Assembly: GCA_964059975.1 (NCBI GenBank)
Contig: CAXKXX010000004.1
Coordinates: forward strand, 62,001 to 126,000
Direction: 5' to 3'
Source: CAXKXX01 sp964059975
Lineage (GTDB): Bacteria > Pseudomonadota > Gammaproteobacteria > Enterobacterales > Enterobacteriaceae
Length of the DNA stretch: 64,000 nucleotides
Part shown: positions 18,262 to 27,667 of the stretch, one piece after another
Layout of the letters: the number at the start of each line of letters is the position of its first letter
Numbering within the stretch: the stretch's first letter is position 1
Notes under the pieces: model-generated
The model's database searches: none
Told to the model about the DNA's origin: nothing
The model's input: the letters and a program-made list of their open reading frames with translations, nothing else
Made by a program: the position numbers and the translations under genes

Positions 18262-19128
18262 CACACAGAGAGATTAGAATCTAGAAACATAGCAACATAT
18301 TAAAAGTAATAACCTTTTTCATAAAAATCGCTATAGCGAAGCATATAAACTCTGATCCAGAATATCATTGCCCGTAAAATTCCATCTCTCTTGACAGAAG
18401 AGATCTTTAAAGTCCTCGAAAGAACGCATACACTTTATTATTATTTGATCGGAAATCAGACTAGCGGGTTTAGATTAAAAGAATCTTTTTCTAAAATAAA
18501 AAGAAAATGCGATAAGAGCAGGAGGCTCGATTGAGATATTATTTTTCTATAAGCTCCGGAATTTTAGATACTAAAAATGAAATATTATTTATATTTATAG
18601 AGTGCATTCCGAGGTATATCTCTCTAGTACACAAAGGTCACTGAAGAATCCCCCTGCATTAATAAAAATAATGCAATGATTTTGATGCCATCCACAGAGC
18701 GGATGCTCTTTAGTACCATAAATAAAAATTTTTATCCCTACTGCATCCGTGCTAAATCGGTCGCCATACCTCTTAAAATATTTGTCATTTATAAAAGCGT
18801 CCGCTTTGCTATTTAGTCAGTCAATTATCTCAAAATAGATTCAATAGACCGCTCTATGTACTGCATCTTTTAGATCGAGCTAACACTTTAAGTACAATTA
18901 AGTTAGTCAGTACGATAATAGGCAATGCACTATGTAATCAGCTTCTAAATTTTTAAGAAGTCTTATTGACCTCTTTTGAATACATGGTACATATATTCTA
19001 TCCTCTATTTTAGCCATAGTAATCCAGTCGTAAGTATCGTTTTAATGCATTAAACAGGTAACTATGTACAATGAAGAGCGTGGATTCATCATGAAAATAG
19101 ATCATTACTTCATAAACGAGAGGCTCAC
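18262..19128. other. Gene-free stretch between tRNA-Arg and gshA
   Basis: No supportable ORF. Only small hairpins are visible, such as TGCATTA/TAATGCA around 18655-18675. E. coli has yqaB and yqaA in this slot. Confidence 0.65.
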
Positions 19129-20691
19129 TTGATCCCGGACGTATCACGCGCACTTTCTTCGCTAGAAGCCTATCCGTATGCGTTAAAAGGCTTACGGCGT
19201 GGGATTGAGCGCGAAGCGCTACGAGTCACTTCTAAAGGCACGCTGGCTTTAACTAGACATCCAAAAAATTTAGGGGCGGCGTTAACGCACTGCTGGATCA
19301 CGATAGATTTTGCTGAGGCATTATTAGAGTTTATTACGCCAGTTCATGAAAACCTTAATCATCTTATGACATTCCTACGTGATATCCATCGCCATGTCGC
19401 GCGTAATTTAGGGGAAGAGCGGATGTGGCCTTTTAGTATGCCCTGCTTTATTGACGATAAGCAAGAAATCGAGTTAGCACAATTCGGTTCTTCGAATATT
19501 GGTCGAATGAAAACGCTGTATCGCGAAGGTCTAAAAAATCGTTATGGGGCATTAATGCAAACAATTTCTGGCGTACATTATAACTTCTCTCTACCTCTAA
19601 CGTTTTGGAAAGCATTCTCGGGTATCGAAAATACAGAAAGTCGAAAAGCGCAGATCTCTGCAGGCTACTTCAGATTAATACGCAACTATTATCGATTTGG
19701 ATGGGTAATTCCATATTTATTTGGCGCCTCGCCGTTCATTTCTTCTTTATTTTTTAAAAAAAGAGAAACTGGTCTACTGTTAGAAAAAATCGAAAAAGAT
19801 ATATTCTATCTACCTTATGCCACCTCACTGCGCCTGAGCGATCTTGGCTATATCAATAAGTTACAGGACAATCTAGGTATTACCTTTAATGATCTAAATA
19901 GCTACATAGCAAGTTTAAATCGAGCCCTAATGACACCCTCCCCCATCTTCAGTCAACTAGAGTTAAAAGATGGGGGTCGCTATCTACAACTAAACAGTAA
20001 TCTATTACAGATGGAAAATGAACTCTATACACCAATACGTCCTAAGTGTTTAGTCAATAACGATGAAACACCATTAGATGCACTTTTGCGTGGCGGCGTT
20101 GAATATATTGAAGTGCGCTCACTAGATATTAATCCATTCTCCCCGACTGGAGTAGATTCCTCCCAAGTACGCTTTCTAGATCTGTTCTTGATATGGTGTG
20201 TATTAGGGGAGGCACCAGAGATGAGTAATTCCGAGCTACTATGCACTCGAAAAAACTGGAATCGAGTGATTCTTGAAGGGCGTAAACCAGGTCAGACTAT
20301 TGATATTCACTGCAATGGAAGCTATGAACCGCTAAATAAAATTGGTAAGGCGCTTTTTTATGGACTTCGCCGCTTAGCAGAAGTATTAGATGAAGAAATC
20401 GGAGATCAGGAGTATCAGAAAGTTTGCGATGACCTGATTCCTGCATTTGATAATCCGGAGCTGACCCTCTCGGCACGGATTCTAAATGAAATTATGAAGG
20501 AAAGCACCAATCGAGTAGGCATGCGCTTAGCCGAACAATACCGTGAGATATTAATTTCAGAGCCATTAGAAATCATAAATGAAGAAAAATTTCTTAAGGA
20601 GAAAAAAGCTTCATGGAAACGTCAAGAGGATATAGAAAATAGCGATACCTTAAACTTTGAAACATTTATGAAACAAAATATCCGAAATTAA
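19129..20691 (+). CDS. gshA: Glutamate-cysteine ligase
   Basis: 520 residues (E. coli 518). First, rate-limiting step of glutathione synthesis: ATP-dependent joining of L-glutamate and L-cysteine. The N-terminus MIPDVSRALSSLEAYPYALKG aligns with E. coli; strongly conserved blocks include GIEREALRV, DFAEALLEFITP, LYREGLKNRYGALMQTISGVHYNFS, YFRLIRNYYRFGWVIPYLFGASP and EYIEVRSLDINPFSP. The start is TTG at 19129 with GAGAGG upstream, agreeing with the alignment. A 10-bp inverted repeat with C5/G5 ends lies inside at 19940-19976. gshB is not in the window. The luxS gene that follows in E. coli is absent. Confidence 0.97.
   Translation: MIPDVSRALSSLEAYPYALKGLRRGIEREALRVTSKGTLALTRHPKNLGAALTHCWITIDFAEALLEFITPVHENLNHLMTFLRDIHRHVARNLGEERMWPFSMPCFIDDKQEIELAQFGSSNIGRMKTLYREGLKNRYGALMQTISGVHYNFSLPLTFWKAFSGIENTESRKAQISAGYFRLIRNYYRFGWVIPYLFGASPFISSLFFKKRETGLLLEKIEKDIFYLPYATSLRLSDLGYINKLQDNLGITFNDLNSYIASLNRALMTPSPIFSQLELKDGGRYLQLNSNLLQMENELYTPIRPKCLVNNDETPLDALLRGGVEYIEVRSLDINPFSPTGVDSSQVRFLDLFLIWCVLGEAPEMSNSELLCTRKNWNRVILEGRKPGQTIDIHCNGSYEPLNKIGKALFYGLRRLAEVLDEEIGDQEYQKVCDDLIPAFDNPELTLSARILNEIMKESTNRVGMRLAEQYREILISEPLEIINEEKFLKEKKASWKRQEDIENSDTLNFETFMKQNIRN
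19940..19976 (+). repeat. 10-bp perfect inverted repeat inside gshA
   Basis: CCCCCATCTT (19940-19949) pairs with AAGATGGGGG (19967-19976) over a 17-nt loop, in codons for PSPIFSQLELKDGGR. Confidence 0.88.
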
Positions 20692-21671
20692 AAAAAAGAA
20701 AAATTCATATAAATATGATTAGATTATGTGGAGTTGACCGCTTAGATCAACCCCCATAAATACATGATATGTATCAGAGTAAATGTTATTCTATATAACA
20801 CTAAAACACTAACTCTATAGCAAAGTTTTATATAGATAGCACTGAAATGATGGCTCGAATTTTTTATTTCATAAAATTATAAGCATTTTTATTAAGAGAT
20901 AGTTCCTCTAACATCGATAACTTCTTGTGTCCGCATCCCATAAGAAATCATAGTATTAATTATTAAAATAATGTATATATAAAAAATATTAAAATTTATA
21001 TAATGAAAAATTCAATTATTTACTATTAAGATGCATATAGAAGAATGTCGCCTAAAGTAGCCACCACCTCTCTTTATTATTAGATATAAAGAGTTAAAAA
21101 AATTTAAATTGGGGTGAGCTGCGATACAGAAAGCTCCCTATTATTCTAAATGAATTGGTTAAAGTTATACTCATAATATATATGTTTATAAAAATGCTAT
21201 ATATTTTATATTAAATAATATTTATGAATACAAATTAAAAGCATATAGTTTTATACAGCTAAGCATTAATACGCATTCGTCTACTATAAATTTTTTCGCT
21301 AATATAAGATTATTATCTTAATAATTTATTCATATAATGCATCCCATTTTCATATAACCATAATATAAGTAGGTTAGAGAAAAAAGAGAGGGTGTGCTTT
21401 AGACGAATGATACATAAACTAAATATTAAAATATTTTTTTGAAAAAATATAAAGATTACTTATTTATTTTATTATCGGGATTCAGTGGCTTATAGCAATG
21501 CGTACTAAAGATTTCTTGATTAATTTTAGGCACCGTCTTACTATAATTCGATACTAAACTCGTTAGATCTGCGTTCTACTATATTCAACTTATGCTTATA
21601 AGATAGTGCGTCGGAACTCATAATCGATCTATTTTTAAATCGCGTGATCATTTTGATGATACATAAGATGT
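20692..21671. other. Gene-free, AT-rich stretch after gshA
   Basis: No gene recognised. luxS and the MicA sRNA occupy this place in E. coli, and neither is recognisable. Mostly AT-rich sequence without repeats of note before the hairpin cluster starting at 21672. Confidence 0.65.
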
Positions 21672-21925
21672 TAGTTAATAGTCGGGCGTTAATTCGCTAT
21701 TAACTACTTTACTTCAGTAGCATGCATAGTAGAGTCCGCTATTGATTAACAGCGATCTACTATTCGATTTACCATCCTCCCCACCCCCTTATTCAAAATT
21801 ATTTTAGAATAAGGGGGTAAATTTTATCCCGAATTTCTATTACATCACCCTTATCATATTAATTGGTGAGAGGGCAAGAAAATAAAATCATAAAAGTGTG
21901 AGCTATTAGCCTAGCATCACACTTT
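21672..21925. other. Cluster of four inverted repeats
   Basis: Within 254 bp there are four hairpins: TAGTTAATAG/CTATTAACTA (21672-21681 with 21697-21706); ATAGTAGA + CGCT pairing with AGCG + TCTACTAT (21726-21763); ACCCCCTTATTC/GAATAAGGGGGT (21783-21794 with 21807-21818); and AAAGTGTGA + GCTA with TAGC + TCACACTTT (21893-21925). The third resembles a terminator. The cluster ends 30 bp before a small ORF. Nature unknown: stacked terminators of lost genes, or a structured RNA. Confidence 0.55.
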
Positions 21926-21954
21926 AGATAAAGAATAAGATTTCTAGGCAAAAT

Positions 21955-22176
21955 ATGTGTCAATCTATTCAGTATTCTCTTAATCATTGCGAAACTGCAA
22001 AGTGTCGTAAATGGGAATCAGAAAAAATTTCGGAAAATGAAGCTGGTTTTATTGATCAAATAATTAATTTGATCAATAGCCGGCAATCCGATAAGGTGAA
22101 GTGTTACACGCACTGGTTAATGTTAGAGATTCGCGCTTTTCAGCACAAGCGCCGAAAAGCTATGCACTATAGATAA
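21955..22176 (+). CDS. Small hypothetical protein (73 aa)
   Basis: I do not recognise this family. It encodes 73 residues beginning MCQSIQYSLNHCETAKCRKW, with four cysteines (2, 12, 17 and 50) and a basic C-terminus (FQHKRRKAMHYR). Unlike the other short frames in gaps it has varied composition, a spread of amino acids typical of real proteins, and an AGG seven bases before ATG. No membrane segment or signal peptide. It follows four hairpins and precedes a 26-bp tandem repeat, between gshA and ffh. It may be a lineage-specific gene or a chance frame; expression data or a homologue in a related genome would decide. Confidence 0.4.
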   Translation: MCQSIQYSLNHCETAKCRKWESEKISENEAGFIDQIINLINSRQSDKVKCYTHWLMLEIRAFQHKRRKAMHYR

Positions 22177-22215
22177 TGTGAGCTAGATAATGTGACCTAC
22201 AACTGATCGCATCTC

Positions 22216-22267
22216 TTGTTCGTATGCAACTAGATTATAATTTGTTCGTATGCAACTAGATTATAAT
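22216..22267. repeat. 26-bp tandem duplication (two copies)
   Basis: A 26-bp unit starting TTGTTCGTATGCAACTAG at 22216-22241 is repeated identically at 22242-22267, between the small ORF and ffh. Confidence 0.92.
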
Positions 22268-22440
22268 AATGAGCAGGAAGCTAAACTAATAAGACATGAA
22301 ATTCAAAATAAATAAGGGCCATCATAGGATTTAACGCTTTTATTTTATGATACGGGTTAACTTAATTATTAGTATCGCTTGATATTCTGGGTACTCTAAG
22401 CAATCTATAGAGCCCGTAAAAAGAGATCCTAAATGTTTCG

Positions 22441-22449
22441 TGCTATAAT
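22441..22449 (+). promoter_or_regulatory. Extended -10 promoter candidate for ffh
   Basis: TGCTATAAT at 22441-22449 is a perfect extended -10 element (TGnTATAAT), 60 bp before the ffh start. No -35 match is visible, which is tolerated by extended -10 promoters. Confidence 0.45.
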
Positions 22450-22509
22450 AGCTTCTATAATTAATGCGCTAGTTCATAAAGATTATTATTACACCTCGGG
22501 TACGAGATG

Positions 22510-23874
22510 ATGTTTAAAAATTTAACTGATCGACTATCACGCACACTACGCAGTATTAGCGGACAGGGACGGCTTACCGAAGAAAATATCAAGAAAATTT
22601 TGCGCGAAGTACGTATGGCTTTACTAGAAGCAGACGTTGCATTACCGGTTATTCGTGATTTTATTAATCATGTTAAAGTAAAAGCGATAGGGAATAAAAT
22701 CAACAGCAGTCTAACTCCGGGTCAAGAATTTATAAAAATCGTCAAATGCGAACTTATTGCAACAATGGGCGAAGCGAATACCGAATTGAATTTCGCGGTG
22801 CAGCCACCAGCGGTAATATTAATAGTAGGTCTACAAGGAACGGGTAAAACTACTAGCGTAGTCAAGCTTGGAAAGTTTTTAAAAGAAAAATATAAAAAGA
22901 AAGTGCTTCTAGTATCTGCAGATGTTTATCGCCCTGCGGCGATGAAGCAATTGGAAATACTGGCAAAAAGCGTTAGTATCGATTTTTTCTGTGCTAAGGT
23001 TACAGAAAAACCCCTTGATATCGTAAAATGCGCACTAAACCAGGCAAAGTTACAGTTTTACGACGAGCTTATCGTCGACACGGCGGGGCGCTCACATACT
23101 AACGAAGCAATGATGCACGAAATTAAGCGCATACATTCAGCCCTCAATCCGATAGAAACACTCCTTGTGCTTGACGCTATGACCGGTCAGGATGCCGTAA
23201 ATACCTCGGTAGCCTTTAGTAAAGCGCTGCCTCTGACGGGAGTAATATTAACAAAAGTTGATAGCGACGCTCGCGGTGGTGCAGCGCTTTCTGTTCGTCA
23301 TATCACTGGAAAACCAATCAAGTTCCTCGGAACTGGTGAAAAAAATAATGCATTTGAACCATTTAACCCGCATGGAATAGCAGCGCGAATCCTAGGAATG
23401 GACGACATGCTATCCTTGATCAAAGATATCGAGCGTAAATTTGATCATAAACAAGCAGAAAAACTAACTAGTAAGCTGAAAAAGGGGGATAGATTTGATT
23501 TGACAGACTTTTTGCAACAACTCAAGCAGATGCACAGTATAGGCGGAATAACTGGCATGATGAGTAAACTACCCTCTATGACTCAGCTACCGGGAAACAT
23601 AAGGTTGCATGCGGACAACAAAGTTTTGGTGCGGATGGAAGCGATTATTAACTCAATGACATTAAAAGAGCGGGCTAATCCGGAAATTATCAAAGGTTCT
23701 CGAAAGCGCCGGATCGCAATGGGCTCCGGAATATCGGTACAGGATGTTAATCGCCTACTCAAGCAATTTGATGAAATGCAACGTATGATGAAAAAGATGA
23801 AAAAAATCGGATTTGAAAAGATGATGCGTACCATGAAAGGTATGACAATGCGGAGTTTTTCTATTGATAGATAG
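22510..23874 (+). CDS. ffh: Signal recognition particle protein Ffh
   Basis: 454 residues (E. coli 453). Binds 4.5S RNA and signal sequences and delivers ribosomes to FtsY at the membrane. N domain at 1-90, G domain with P-loop GLQGTGKTT at 107-115, DVYRPAA, VDTAGR, TKVDSDARGG, then the methionine-rich M domain with the RNA-binding GSRKRRIAMGSG region and QMHSIGG..., MQRMMKKMKK. I chose the second of two adjacent ATGs (22507 and 22510) because it matches the E. coli MFDNLTDRL start; either is possible. Substitutions such as AGRSH for AGRLH after G3 are mild. The 4.5S RNA and ftsY are not in the window. Confidence 0.97.
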   Translation: MFKNLTDRLSRTLRSISGQGRLTEENIKKILREVRMALLEADVALPVIRDFINHVKVKAIGNKINSSLTPGQEFIKIVKCELIATMGEANTELNFAVQPPAVILIVGLQGTGKTTSVVKLGKFLKEKYKKKVLLVSADVYRPAAMKQLEILAKSVSIDFFCAKVTEKPLDIVKCALNQAKLQFYDELIVDTAGRSHTNEAMMHEIKRIHSALNPIETLLVLDAMTGQDAVNTSVAFSKALPLTGVILTKVDSDARGGAALSVRHITGKPIKFLGTGEKNNAFEPFNPHGIAARILGMDDMLSLIKDIERKFDHKQAEKLTSKLKKGDRFDLTDFLQQLKQMHSIGGITGMMSKLPSMTQLPGNIRLHADNKVLVRMEAIINSMTLKERANPEIIKGSRKRRIAMGSGISVQDVNRLLKQFDEMQRMMKKMKKIGFEKMMRTMKGMTMRSFSIDR

Positions 23875-24083
23875 AGAAACTCCGATAACACCGAGTAACT
23901 TTAGCACCAATCGCTCGCTCTAAAAGCCGATAAAAATACAGATCCGTACAGTATTTTAATAGCTATTTAGTCTTTCAGTGGATTTTAGAGCAAAAATGAT
24001 TGGACCTTTTCGGTTTTATATTTTAACCGGAATCTGCCCTTCAATAAAATCTACCTAATTTTTTTTAATTATAGGGGGACGTT

Positions 24084-24332
24084 ATGGTAACTATACGTTT
24101 AGCGCGTGGGGGCACAAAAAATCGCCCATTCTATCAGGTAGTAGTAGTCGATAATCGCAATCCAAGGGATGGGCGCTTTATTGAACGCGTAGGGTTTTTT
24201 AATCCAATTGCCACCGGTCAAGCCAAAACCTTACATCTGGATATGAAACGTATTGAATATTGGATAAGGAACGGAGCAGCTGCCTCTAATCGTGTTCATA
24301 AACTAATCAAAGACGTTAGTAAAGCAGCGTAA
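24084..24332 (+). CDS. rpsP: 30S ribosomal protein S16
   Basis: 82 residues, the E. coli length. Assembly protein of the 30S body. MVTIRLARGGTKNRPFYQVVVVDNRNPRDGRFIERVGFFNP is nearly identical to E. coli. Strong Shine-Dalgarno AGGGGG six bases before ATG. First gene of the rpsP-rimM-trmD-rplS operon, with rimM 27 bp downstream. Confidence 0.99.
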   Translation: MVTIRLARGGTKNRPFYQVVVVDNRNPRDGRFIERVGFFNPIATGQAKTLHLDMKRIEYWIRNGAAASNRVHKLIKDVSKAA

Positions 24333-24359
24333 TTTATGAGATTTCTTTAATGAAAGAAA

Positions 24360-24899
24360 ATGAAACGAAAAGTCCCTAAACGACCTATTGTAATGGGTAA
24401 AATAGGGTCTACCTACGGAACGCGTGGCTGGATTAGAGTGTTTTCATCTACAGAAATTCCTGAAAGCATTTTCAACTATCAGCCCTGGCTGATCCAAACA
24501 AAATCAGGGCAGCGACAGCTGATTAACACAGAACACTGGAAGCCTCACAGTAAGTATTTGATTGCTAAAATCAAAGGTGTTGATGATAAAAACGCAGCAC
24601 ATTTTCTGACTCATTGTGAGATCATTATTGATTCAGATAAATTACCCCTTCTAGAAGAAGACAATTATTACTGGAAAGATCTTCTGGGATCTCAAGTAGT
24701 TACTATTATTGGCTATAAACTAGGTGAAGTTATCGATATAATGGAAACTGGATCTAACGACGTCATAGTCGTTAGATCTAATCTTAAAGACGCTTTCGGT
24801 ATTAAAGAGCGGCTTATTCCATTTATTCTCGGTCAAGTGATCACAGGAATCGATCTCACGGCGCGAGCAATTACGGTAAATTGGGACCCCAGCTTTTGA
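24360..24899 (+). CDS. rimM: 16S rRNA processing protein RimM
   Basis: 179 residues (E. coli 182). Helps mature the 30S head, binding S19. N-terminal RimM beta-barrel domain (MGKIGSTYGTRGWIRVFSSTE, residues 12-33) and C-terminal PRC-type domain (YYWKDLLGSQV ... METGSNDVIVVRS ... IPFILGQVI). Start ATG 24360; an ATG ten bases earlier is out of frame and stops quickly. An 11-bp perfect inverted repeat lies within the coding region at 24751-24778. Confidence 0.96.
   Translation: MKRKVPKRPIVMGKIGSTYGTRGWIRVFSSTEIPESIFNYQPWLIQTKSGQRQLINTEHWKPHSKYLIAKIKGVDDKNAAHFLTHCEIIIDSDKLPLLEEDNYYWKDLLGSQVVTIIGYKLGEVIDIMETGSNDVIVVRSNLKDAFGIKERLIPFILGQVITGIDLTARAITVNWDPSF
24751..24778 (+). repeat. 11-bp perfect inverted repeat inside rimM
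   Basis: GATCTAACGAC (24751-24761) pairs with GTCGTTAGATC (24768-24778) over a 6-nt loop, in the codons for GSNDVIVVRSN. Confidence 0.9.
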
Positions 24900-24954
24900 C
24901 GGCAAGATCACAAGGTCAACACAAGTAAAATAACAGCATGGGGGCGATCACTTA

Positions 24955-25701
24955 GTGTTTATTGGCATTGTCAGTCTTTTTCCAGAAATGTTCCGAGCAA
25001 TCACCGATTATGGAGTGACCGGACGAGCAGTAAAGCGAGGTCTCATGAGATTACAGTTCTGGAATCCACGTGACTTTACTTATAATAGGCACCATACTGT
25101 TGACGATCGTCCTTATGGTGGCGGTCCCGGAATGGTGATGATGATGCAACCTTTATGGGAAGCTATTGATGCAGCAAAAATAGTGACTGGAAGGAATGTA
25201 AAAACGATTTATCTATCCCCTCAAGGGCAAACTTTAGATCACAAAAGTGTGCGTGAATTGACTGCTAATAAGCAAATTATTCTGGTTTGTGGTCGTTATG
25301 AGGGGATAGATGAACGCCTTATCCAAACTAAAATTGATGAAGAATGGTCAATCGGTGACTACGTGCTCAGTGGGGGCGAGCTACCAGCAATGGCCCTACT
25401 CGATTCAATTGTCCGCTTCATACCGGGTGCGCTCGGACGTGAGGAGTCGGCAAGGGAAGACTCTTTCTCTTACGGATTGCTAGAGTGCCCGCACTACACT
25501 CGCCCAAAAGTTCTAGCGGGCATGCAAGTTCCATCAGTTCTACTTTCTGGGAACCATGCCAATATACGTCGCTGGAGATTAAAACAGTCCCTGGGCCGCA
25601 CTTGGATTAGACGACCCGAGCTTCTAAAAGATCTAGCTCTGACTAATGAGCAAGAAGCGTTACTGGCTGAGTTTCAAGTAGAACATTCAGACAGGCAATA
25701 A
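24955..25701 (+). CDS. trmD: tRNA (guanine-N1-)-methyltransferase
   Basis: 248 residues (E. coli 255). Makes m1G37 in tRNAs reading CUN, CCN and CGG, guarding against +1 frameshifts. SPOUT fold with the knot-forming motifs LILVCGRYEGIDERLIQT-like (VCGRYEGIDERLI) and IGDYVLSGGELPAM, plus HTVDDRPYGGGPGMVMM near the N-terminus. The start is GTG at 24955, supported by GGGGCGA upstream and by alignment (FIGIVSLFPEMFRAITDYG). Third gene of the operon. Confidence 0.98.
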   Translation: MFIGIVSLFPEMFRAITDYGVTGRAVKRGLMRLQFWNPRDFTYNRHHTVDDRPYGGGPGMVMMMQPLWEAIDAAKIVTGRNVKTIYLSPQGQTLDHKSVRELTANKQIILVCGRYEGIDERLIQTKIDEEWSIGDYVLSGGELPAMALLDSIVRFIPGALGREESAREDSFSYGLLECPHYTRPKVLAGMQVPSVLLSGNHANIRRWRLKQSLGRTWIRRPELLKDLALTNEQEALLAEFQVEHSDRQ

Positions 25702-25769
25702 AATATGCAATAGGTGTCTGGCATTAGGCGCAAAACGATATATCAGTTATCTAGGGTAAGGGATACATT

Positions 25770-26117
25770 ATGAGCAATATTATTCAGCAACTTGAACAAG
25801 AGCAAATGAAACAAGACACACCCTCGTTCCGGCCCGGAGATTCCGTAGAAGTTAAAGCATGGGTCGTCGAAGGTAGTAAAAAACGGCTACAGGCATTCGA
25901 GGGTGTAGTTATTGCTATGTGCAACCGCGGTCTAAATTCCGCATTTACTGTTCGTAAGATTTCTAATGGAGAAGGTGTTGAGCGGGTATTTCAAGCTCAT
26001 TCTCCAATAATCGATAGCATTACTGTTAAGCGGCGAGGCGCTGTGCGGAAAGCAAAACTATACTACCTACGCAAACGCTACGGTAAGGCAGCTCGCATCA
26101 AGGAGCGCCTTAATTAA
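25770..26117 (+). CDS. rplS: 50S ribosomal protein L19
   Basis: 115 residues, as in E. coli. Sits at the 30S-50S interface. MSNIIQQLEQEQMKQDTPSFRPGD and VRKAKLYYLRKRYGKAARIKERLN match E. coli closely. Last gene of the operon, with a 23-bp-stem inverted repeat 160 bp downstream. Confidence 0.99.
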   Translation: MSNIIQQLEQEQMKQDTPSFRPGDSVEVKAWVVEGSKKRLQAFEGVVIAMCNRGLNSAFTVRKISNGEGVERVFQAHSPIIDSITVKRRGAVRKAKLYYLRKRYGKAARIKERLN

Positions 26118-26280
26118 GGTATTCCCTACTAAAGTGGTACATAAAGAAATAAAAATGACCTTTGGCCTAACTTTTATTAAACCACCCCACTTCATCGCAT
26201 TTTAAAGAAAACCAGATAAGTGCCATTTCCTCCCTCTCACACCATTGCTTATCTCTTTCCACACATAAAAATTAAGGAAA

Positions 26281-26335
26281 ATCCTGATATAGCATCCCGT
26301 ATCGCAGCATCTGATACGGGATGCTATATCAGGAT
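26281..26335. terminator. Perfect 23-bp-stem hairpin after rplS
   Basis: 26281-26303 (starting ATCCTGATATAGCATCCC) is exactly complementary to 26313-26335, with a 9-nt loop. The sequence after it is AAATATTTA, so there is no T-run. Plausibly the end of the rpsP-rplS transcript; the length and perfection of the stem are unusual. Confidence 0.65.
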
Positions 26336-27617
26336 AAATATTTACTATAAAATACACCCCAGTCATGAGAGACTGGCTCGTACTTTTTAGAATAAATACG
26401 ATTAAATAAAAATTTGCATCTCCCCAGATAAATATCTGATGTTAATACACCATATAAAAAGCATCCTTACCTAAAATGTAAAGATAATGAGCAATGGGTG
26501 TAATCTTTAGACCACTATAACTTAGTATCATGAGATCACTATTATTAGGCAAAAGCACTGATTATTTTCCATTGTATTTTACTGTATAAGCCATGGGGAG
26601 GATGTTAATAGGACATTAATTGATCACTAAGCTCAGAATATATGATCTTCTTGCTAGATAAAATTTTATTGAAAGATAATGAATACTTCATTTGAATCCC
26701 TTAAACTTACAATAAAAATCTTGGGACATTATATTGCACAGTAGTAGTATTTATTTAGATCAATAGTAACACTTTTTAAAATTTTATAGAAGGCATGAAT
26801 AATATAATTTGTTAACCCCTGAAAAATCAATTGATTTAAAACATATAAATAAGTAATTATTGAATAATAATGTGGCACCATGAGATTAAGTGACAAAGCC
26901 GACCATAAAATCTTTCTTTAGCTTAGCCGACTTACTTAGGGTAAAGACTTATCTTGATATAAAACTATCATGAACGTTATTAATGCGGTTATTCTAGAAA
27001 AAACTTTGACTTATCTTTCATCGATCTCGATCCATCATAGGTTGCCTTTATAATGAAAACGATCCTATCGTACGCTGAATTCATAGGTGGTGCTCTAGTT
27101 CTGATAGCGTATATTTTCTAAGTAACTAAATCATTCATAAAATTTATTAACTAATAGTTAAATATCAAAATAATACGACAAAAATTTTTTATAATACATT
27201 CTGTATATAGATTACTAATAATATGACTATGATAATTATTACTCATAATATCAACTCACTTTAGTAATAAAAAGGATAGGCGAATTCAGTCGAATAAAAT
27301 TATTTGTTAAATATTCTTATAATTAACTTACCTTCGATAATAAATAATGAATTACGAATTTTTCGTGAACACTACGTTCAATTTTTACTGATAATTACAA
27401 TTAAGCATATCTAAATTAGAATTTTTCTTCTACATATTTTTATATTTTAAATAATTATCTTCGATTCAGAAAAATTTTATGATTAATTAATGCTTTATAA
27501 ATATTTCAGTATTTTTAGATATTAATATTTTAATTATATTAATAAGGAGTATTTCTTTATATATTTTATATTTAAATATTAATAAAGAATCGTAAGCTAA
27601 AATACAATAATACTCAA
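26336..27617. other. Gene-free, AT-rich stretch before aroF
   Basis: No ORF. No TyrR-box-like TGTAAA-N6-TTTACA is seen by eye upstream of aroF, although E. coli aroF carries such boxes. A small CCAGTC/GACTGG hairpin lies near 26359. Confidence 0.65.
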
Positions 27618-27644
27618 TTTTTCATTTTCACAAAAAATGAAAAA
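27618..27644 (+). promoter_or_regulatory. Hairpin in the aroF leader
   Basis: TTTTTCATTTT (27618-27628) pairs with AAAATGAAAAA (27634-27644) over a 5-nt loop, 23 bp before the aroF ATG. It is AT-only apart from one pair, so its significance is doubtful. Confidence 0.3.
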
Positions 27645-27667
27645 CAGAAGAATATAGGAATAAAATA

